From Oscillospiraceae bacterium (lineage in GTDB: Bacteria > Bacillota > Clostridia > Oscillospirales > Ruminococcaceae): 7,843 bases of DNA. Positions 4,809-7,843 of the stretch are shown here, piece after piece. Position 1 is the stretch's first letter. Every line of letters starts with the position of its first letter. Both the position numbers and the translations under genes were made by a program. Under the pieces are notes generated by a model. That model made no database searches, had not been told where the DNA came from, and saw nothing but the letters and a program-made list of their open reading frames with translations. The DNA is taken from the NCBI GenBank assembly GCA_020024615.1, contig JAHHTP010000047.1, positions 1-7,843 of the forward strand, read 5' to 3'.

Positions 4809-5270
4809 TCAGCTGATATTGCCATTTTTGTCACAGGATAAGTCGAAATTAACTGATATTGCATGATGAGGAATTTTGCTTAGTTTTCCAGTTAATTCAA
4901 TTGTTCCACCACTGGAAGTAAATGAATTTTGTGTATAACTCCAGCCGTTATAGGTTTCTTTTGATGATACACTTTTTGATATAACACGAGAGGTTTTCCC
5001 ATCATATGCAAAAGTTCCTGTAATAGCTATCTTGCCAATGAGAGTATCGCCTTTATAATATTCCTGTTCGCGGGTAGCAGTTTTGCTATTTGCTCGTGTA
5101 GCTGGATTGGTATGCTCAATAATTCTTTCTTTCACAGAGATGCCATTTGATAACTGGTGTGTGGATACAGTTTGAACATAAGCAGAGGGGTCTTCAAAAG
5201 CAAAAGCACATGGTACGGAAGCCCCCAACAACATAGAACAACATACAACGGAGGAAATTAACTTTTTCAT
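4809..5270 (-). CDS. Secreted protein of unknown function, 153 aa
   Basis: A clear Sec signal peptide occupies residues 1-24 (MKKLISS, hydrophobic core, CAFA before FED), giving an exported protein of about 129 aa. The mature part begins with a Thr/Ser/Arg-rich linker (30-68). It continues as predicted beta strands, GDTLIGKIAITGTFAYDGKTSRV (74-96), the motif YNGWSYTQNSFTSSGG (107-122), and TIELTGKLSK to the end DKNGNIS. The pattern suggests a small beta-sandwich. I recall similar small secreted clostridial proteins of unknown role, but no named family. The ATG at 5270 has AAGGAAAG 6-7 nt upstream. It is the last gene of an operon with the PadR regulator and the small membrane protein, 21 nt after the latter, and a terminator follows. 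It is likely the effector or structural product of that operon. No repeats or catalytic motifs are visible. Confidence 0.82.
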   Translation of the reverse strand: MKKLISSVVCCSMLLGASVPCAFAFEDPSAYVQTVSTHQLSNGISVKERIIEHTNPATRANSKTATREQEYYKGDTLIGKIAITGTFAYDGKTSRVISKSVSSKETYNGWSYTQNSFTSSGGTIELTGKLSKIPHHAISVNFDLSCDKNGNIS

Positions 5271-5291
5271 AATATCTTTCCTTTCTTTTAT

Positions 5292-5648
5292 TCAATCATA
5301 TACAATAGTGGTTTGCACGATATTTGCTGGAATGTTCAAATCATACAATAGAAAAATAATCCAAGCCAACAGCAGACAGATAAGCAATATAGAGGCAGTC
5401 AAAATAACCTTTTTTCTTCTGCGATACTGTCGCGCTTCTTCTTCCGAAATCTTTTCAGAAAGGGTATCTGCCATTTCTTTGGACGTTCCAAAAGCGTCCA
5501 CGAGATCCTGATAGGCGGGATCGGGATTGTCGCAGAGGTAATTTTCAAGCGAGGTTAAAAAAGTGTGCATGAGCAGTTCTTTCTTGCCAGAACTGCAAGG
5601 GATCTCTGCACGCACTTCTTTGAGGTATTTTTTGATATCACGGTTCAT
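5292..5648 (-). CDS. Small one-helix membrane protein, DUF6120-like, 118 aa
   Basis: The N-terminal 75 residues are soluble and helical: MNRDIKKYLKEVRAEIPCSSGKK, then ENYLCDNPDPAYQDLVDAFG, the shape of short helical domains (DUF1700/DUF6120-type) that follow PadR regulators in clostridia. A basic stretch RQYRRRKK (73-80) leads into one membrane helix (about 81-102), leaving some 16 residues on the far side (N-in, C-out by the positive-inside rule). Its ATG overlaps the PadR stop codon as ATGA, indicating translational coupling, and the secreted 153-aa gene follows after 21 nt. In other PadR-linked pairs this kind of protein is thought to work with the regulator in envelope or signal responses. 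Here a link to the secreted protein is inferred only from gene order. The DUF6120 name comes from memory of the pattern and needs a profile search. Confidence 0.75.
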   Translation of the reverse strand: MNRDIKKYLKEVRAEIPCSSGKKELLMHTFLTSLENYLCDNPDPAYQDLVDAFGTSKEMADTLSEKISEEEARQYRRRKKVILTASILLICLLLAWIIFLLYDLNIPANIVQTTIVYD

Positions 5649-6013
5649 ACTGTTTCCCCCGAAGTCAAAATAGCGTTGATGGCAGGAATATACTTGTGGT
5701 AAGACTCCAATAGTTCCGCCAGATATCCCCTACCTTGTTCTGTGATGGAATAATACTGCCGTATACGTGATCCTGCACTTTCTCTGCGCTTGATTTCCGC
5801 AACATAGGGAGGGGAGGCTTCCAGCAAACGCATGATGACAGCATAGGGGCGATTGATCACAATGGTTTCCTGACTGCGCTGTAAAATGGCATCGGACAGC
5901 TCTCCAATGTAGTAATCTTTTTCTGAAAGCATATATAGCACAAGTAGCTCTGTAAATGCTTTTTTCATATTTTCTTCAAAAGTATTTACGCTTCGCGTGT
6001 TTTTCTCTGCCAT
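5645..6013 (-). CDS. PadR family transcriptional regulator, 122 aa
   Basis: The protein is a compact winged helix-turn-helix regulator. Helix 1 begins with KKAFTELLVLYMLSEKDYYIGEL (17-39), the recognition region includes SQETIVINRPYAVIMRLLEAS (47-67), and the wing carries the hallmark RQYYSITEQGRGYLAELL (85-102). PadR proteins are dimers that repress operons, often in response to phenolics, drugs or envelope stress, and frequently control themselves. The ATG at 6013 gives the most natural length. AAGGAG lies 13 nt upstream, a longer distance than usual, and a start at Met16 (with GAAGAAAAT before it) would still keep the domain. It is the first gene of a three-gene operon behind the promoter at 6064-6091 and overlaps the next gene by 4 nt. 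A dyad over the -10 and start site (6041-6068) is a good candidate for its own operator. Confidence 0.9.
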   Translation of the reverse strand: MAEKNTRSVNTFEENMKKAFTELLVLYMLSEKDYYIGELSDAILQRSQETIVINRPYAVIMRLLEASPPYVAEIKRRESAGSRIRQYYSITEQGRGYLAELLESYHKYIPAINAILTSGETV

Positions 6014-6040
6014 CAGGGTATATACACTCCTTTCTCTGAA

Positions 6041-6068
6041 ATATTAGGGATTCCATGGGAGATAGTAT
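6041..6068. promoter_or_regulatory. Candidate PadR autoregulatory operator
   Basis: The outer arms ATATTA (6041-6046) and TAGTAT (6063-6068) are complementary at five of six positions, and CCATGG (6053-6058) is a self-complementary centre offset by one base. The site overlaps the -10 hexamer and predicted transcription start, where a PadR dimer would block RNA polymerase. It is a weak dyad and the link to PadR is inferred from position. Confidence 0.4.
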
Positions 6069-6091
6069 AGCAGATTTTATAAGGATGTCAA
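6064..6091 (-). promoter_or_regulatory. Sigma-A promoter of the PadR operon
   Basis: TTGACA (6086-6091) is followed after 16 nt by TATACT (6064-6069), one mismatch from consensus. Transcription should begin near 6057, about 44 nt before the PadR ATG. No other promoter is visible between this site and the last gene of the operon. Confidence 0.8.
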
Positions 6092-6215
6092 GGCGGCAGA
6101 TCAGCGTAATGAAACGATGCTGTGTTTTTGTCGCATGATAAAGGCGTTCTATCATACTTTAGGACAATAGAATACACAAAAAAAGCACCTATAATCTATA
6201 TTATAAATTATAAAA

Positions 6216-6244
6216 AAACAGACCGCGTGTATCGCGGTCTGTTT
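6216..6244 (-). terminator. Intrinsic terminator of the AIM24 gene
   Basis: AAACAGACCGCG (6216-6227) and CGCGGTCTGTTT (6233-6244) pair perfectly over 12 bp with a 5-nt loop. In the minus direction the stem is followed by a T-run and A/T-rich sequence. It lies about 35 nt after the AIM24 stop codon and is the strongest terminator in the window. The 6092-6215 stretch between it and the PadR promoter holds no gene. Confidence 0.92.
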
Positions 6245-6278
6245 GCAGCATAGGATGAAAAATAAGTTTTCCGATGTA

Positions 6279-7088
6279 TTATGAGCTGGATGAGGAGCTG
6301 GGAACGTACCGCATGGACTGATAAATTTTAAGGGTCGGTGCAAGCCATACAGATCCGGTACCACGATATACATTGACAAGCCCTTCACCGCTGACCGCAG
6401 AGCCGATCAGTGTCTTGGCGCTTCGCTCTACGGTAAAGTCAAGGTTTGCAGAGCGGAGAATTGCAAAGTTTCCGTCCACCTTCAGCACGTCATTTTGCAG
6501 CTCGATAATATCAATTTCACTCATGGGAACGGCAGATTCCAAAATAATGATGCCGGGACCGCACAGCTCGGTTTGGAACAGGCTTTCGCCGCCGAGTGTC
6601 GCCGAGGAGACATTACGCTGTGCGACGGCACGCACACCGACGCTGCCCTGTGCGCAGTAAAACATACCATCATCTATGATGATGCGTTCACCGGGCGCAA
6701 GCTCCAGCACCAGAAAATGCTTGAAAGAAGGCTCTAAGACCAGCAGTCCCGTTCCGGTATATTCCGGCTGTGCCATCTGCTCGCCTGTGACCGCGCCGCG
6801 CAGCATACGTCCAATGGCGTTGCCCGCTGTCACACCGCTGACCATTTGCAGATTTCCCTGGAAATAGCTCATAGCACCGCGCTCAATGGTGACCTTTTCG
6901 TTATTCAGATAGAGCGCAATCTGGCGCGGGCGGATGTGCTGCTGTTCCATGAAATAGATGCTCTGTGCCATATACGAACTGGTAAGACCGCATAGCTTTT
7001 CATATTCCAATACTTCAACACGCAGACCGCCGCTCTCAAATTCTTCTAAGACACGGACATTTTCTCGTGTACCAATCGCTTTTCGCAT
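6279..7088 (-). CDS. AIM24 family protein, 269 aa
   Basis: The sequence fits the AIM24/TIGR00266 family, beta-rich proteins named after a yeast mitochondrial biogenesis factor; the bacterial role is unsettled. Family features include YLNNEKVTIERGAMSYFQGNLQM (60-82), the loop GEQMAQPEYTGTGLLVLEPSF (102-122), GERIIIDDGMFYCAQGSVGVRA (133-154), the FQTELCGPGIIILES segment (171-185), and VNVYRGTGSVWLAP (238-251) near the end. It has no signal peptide or membrane helix, so it is probably cytoplasmic. The ATG at 7088 is supported by AAGGAG 8 nt upstream. It starts 20 nt after the serine protease gene and shares its higher G+C content, so the two are likely one operon ending at 6216-6244. The last six residues are all serine, an odd low-complexity tail after an otherwise complete domain. 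Family assignment is firm. Confidence 0.9.
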   Translation of the reverse strand: MRKAIGTRENVRVLEEFESGGLRVEVLEYEKLCGLTSSYMAQSIYFMEQQHIRPRQIALYLNNEKVTIERGAMSYFQGNLQMVSGVTAGNAIGRMLRGAVTGEQMAQPEYTGTGLLVLEPSFKHFLVLELAPGERIIIDDGMFYCAQGSVGVRAVAQRNVSSATLGGESLFQTELCGPGIIILESAVPMSEIDIIELQNDVLKVDGNFAILRSANLDFTVERSAKTLIGSAVSGEGLVNVYRGTGSVWLAPTLKIYQSMRYVPSSSSSS

Positions 7089-7108
7089 AAAAGATTCTCC
7101 TTTTTCAT

Positions 7109-7843
7109 TTATTGTGGTAAGAAACCGCGGGCAAACTGCCGGATGATTTCATAGGACACCGCAAGATTGAGGTTTTGCCCTTCCGTGAAGCCAGACGTGA
7201 CAATCCCGATCAGGAAACCATAACGGTCTAAGAGCGCACCGCCGGAGCTGCCCGGTGCAGCAGGTGCGGTAAACTGAATCATTTTCGTGTGCTCAAATTG
7301 CCGGAATCCGGCAATGATGCCGTCCGAAACCGAGTTAAACAGTCCAAGCGGGCTGCCAATGGCAAATACAGACTGTCCGCGCGCAAGGTCAGCCCCCTCA
7401 TAGACGGGAATCGGCTTTCCGTTGCAGCCGGGCAGACGGAGCAGCGCAAGGTCAAAATCGGGGTGGTATTTGAGCAGTTCATTGGTCTGGAAAACGGCAT
7501 CATTGTTTTCCAGATGGACGGCATAGACAGAGCCGCCGGCGACTACATGGAAATTCGTGAGGATAATGCCGCCCGAGGCAAGCAGGACACCAGAACCGGA
7601 GGATTTCGGGTTTCCGTGTTCGTCCAGCACCTCGATCATGACAACAGAGGATGCAAAGCCTGCGAGCGTTTCATAGTCGAGCGGGACGCGCGCTGGATTC
7701 GCAGACGGTGCAGGCGTTGGAGCGGACGGTCTCGTCATCGTGGGGGCGGTTCTCTGTGCGGGCGCTGGAGCGGACGGTCTTGCAGCCGCCGCAGGTGCGG
7801 TTTTTTGTGCAGATGCAGAAGTGCGGCGCGGGTGCTGCGGGAT
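7109..7843 (-). CDS. S1C trypsin-like serine protease with Pro/Ala-rich linker (5'-truncated by the window edge)
   Basis: The reading frame runs without a stop from the right edge, so the true start lies beyond 7843 and the ATG at 7738 is probably internal. The visible part begins with about 50 residues of Ala/Pro/Arg/Ser-rich linker (RPSAPAPA and RPSAPTPA repeats), followed by a trypsin-like domain. Numbered from the internal Met, the triad is His64 (TNFHVV), Asp96 (PDFDLALLRL) and Ser165 (PGSSGGALLD). AIGSPLG, VSDGIIAGFR and the LNLAVSYEIIRQF end are typical of HtrA/DegP-type proteases. No PDZ domain follows: the protein ends just after the protease domain, unlike classic HtrA. The missing N-terminus could hold a membrane anchor, zinc ribbon or sensor domain. 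The AIM24 gene follows after 20 nt. Protease identity is firm; location in the cell is unknown. Confidence 0.9.
   Translation of the reverse strand: MPQHPRRTSASAQKTAPAAAARPSAPAPAQRTAPTMTRPSAPTPAPSANPARVPLDYETLAGFASSVVMIEVLDEHGNPKSSGSGVLLASGGIILTNFHVVAGGSVYAVHLENNDAVFQTNELLKYHPDFDLALLRLPGCNGKPIPVYEGADLARGQSVFAIGSPLGLFNSVSDGIIAGFRQFEHTKMIQFTAPAAPGSSGGALLDRYGFLIGIVTSGFTEGQNLNLAVSYEIIRQFARGFLPQ
7708..7780 (-). repeat. Direct repeat in the protease linker
   Basis: The 25-base units 7708-7732 and 7756-7780 differ at three positions and are spaced by a 48-base period, encoding the RPSAPTPAP and RPSAPAPA segments. They keep the reading frame (48 bases is 16 codons), so copy-number change would alter linker length without a frameshift. 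More copies may lie beyond the window. Confidence 0.7.

Noticed and set aside
6152..6388. Minus-strand open frame of 78 codons over the AIM24 terminator
   Set aside because: It spans the strongest terminator in the window and overlaps the end of the AIM24 gene in another frame.
6373..7146. Plus-strand frames opposite the AIM24 gene
   Set aside because: Shadow frames caused by the higher G+C content; no RBS and no protein-like pattern.
1..7843. CRISPR array, tRNA, rRNA or known riboswitch
   Set aside because: No regularly spaced direct repeats, no cloverleaf with CCA-type ends, and no familiar aptamer core were seen on either strand.

Overview
The window looks like chromosome from a Gram-positive, low-to-medium G+C clostridial bacterium, probably a gut Oscillospiraceae/Ruminococcaceae- or Lachnospiraceae-type organism. 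This is an inference from the gene families (TraX-type membrane protein, PadR regulator with a small one-helix membrane protein, AIM24 protein, S1C protease with a Pro/Ala linker), the strong AGGAGG-like ribosome binding sites, perfect or near-perfect sigma-A promoters and poly-U intrinsic terminators. Every gene I accept lies on the minus strand, so transcription runs from high to low coordinates.

Reading in the direction of transcription: (1) 7843-6279 is a G+C-rich pair, an S1C trypsin-like serine protease cut by the right window edge and an AIM24-family protein, ending at a 12-bp terminator hairpin (6216-6244). (2) 6091-4741 is a three-gene operon with its own promoter (6064-6091) and terminator (4744-4765): a PadR regulator, a small protein with one membrane helix (DUF6120-like) overlapping it by ATGA, and a secreted 153-aa protein of unknown function. 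(3) 4675-2659 is a strikingly A+T-rich two-gene unit with a perfect TTGACA-17-TATAAT promoter: a secreted papain-fold cysteine peptidase resembling staphopains (C47/C39-like) with a long propeptide, then a 170-aa membrane-anchored protein of unknown function. (4) 2585-1061 is a second two-gene unit with a perfect consensus promoter, dyads upstream of the -35, and a leader of about 165 nt with a possible 8-codon upstream ORF and hairpins. It encodes two unrecognised proteins of 186 and 209 aa. (5) 918-109 encodes an integral membrane protein of the TraX family, followed by three back-to-back hairpins (1-91).

Two points deserve most attention. The intergenic regions after units 3 and 4 carry the same module of about 95 bp (1023-1122 and 2623-2721), which includes the terminator hairpin and its flanks and shows a compensatory A-T to G-C change in the stem. 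The protease plus membrane partner resembles the protease/inhibitor layout of staphopain operons without any recognisable staphostatin. I see no transposase, integrase, tRNA, rRNA or CRISPR array. I did not find a clearly new defence or mobile system; the best candidates for undescribed biology are the peptidase pair and the unknown two-gene operon with its elaborate leader.
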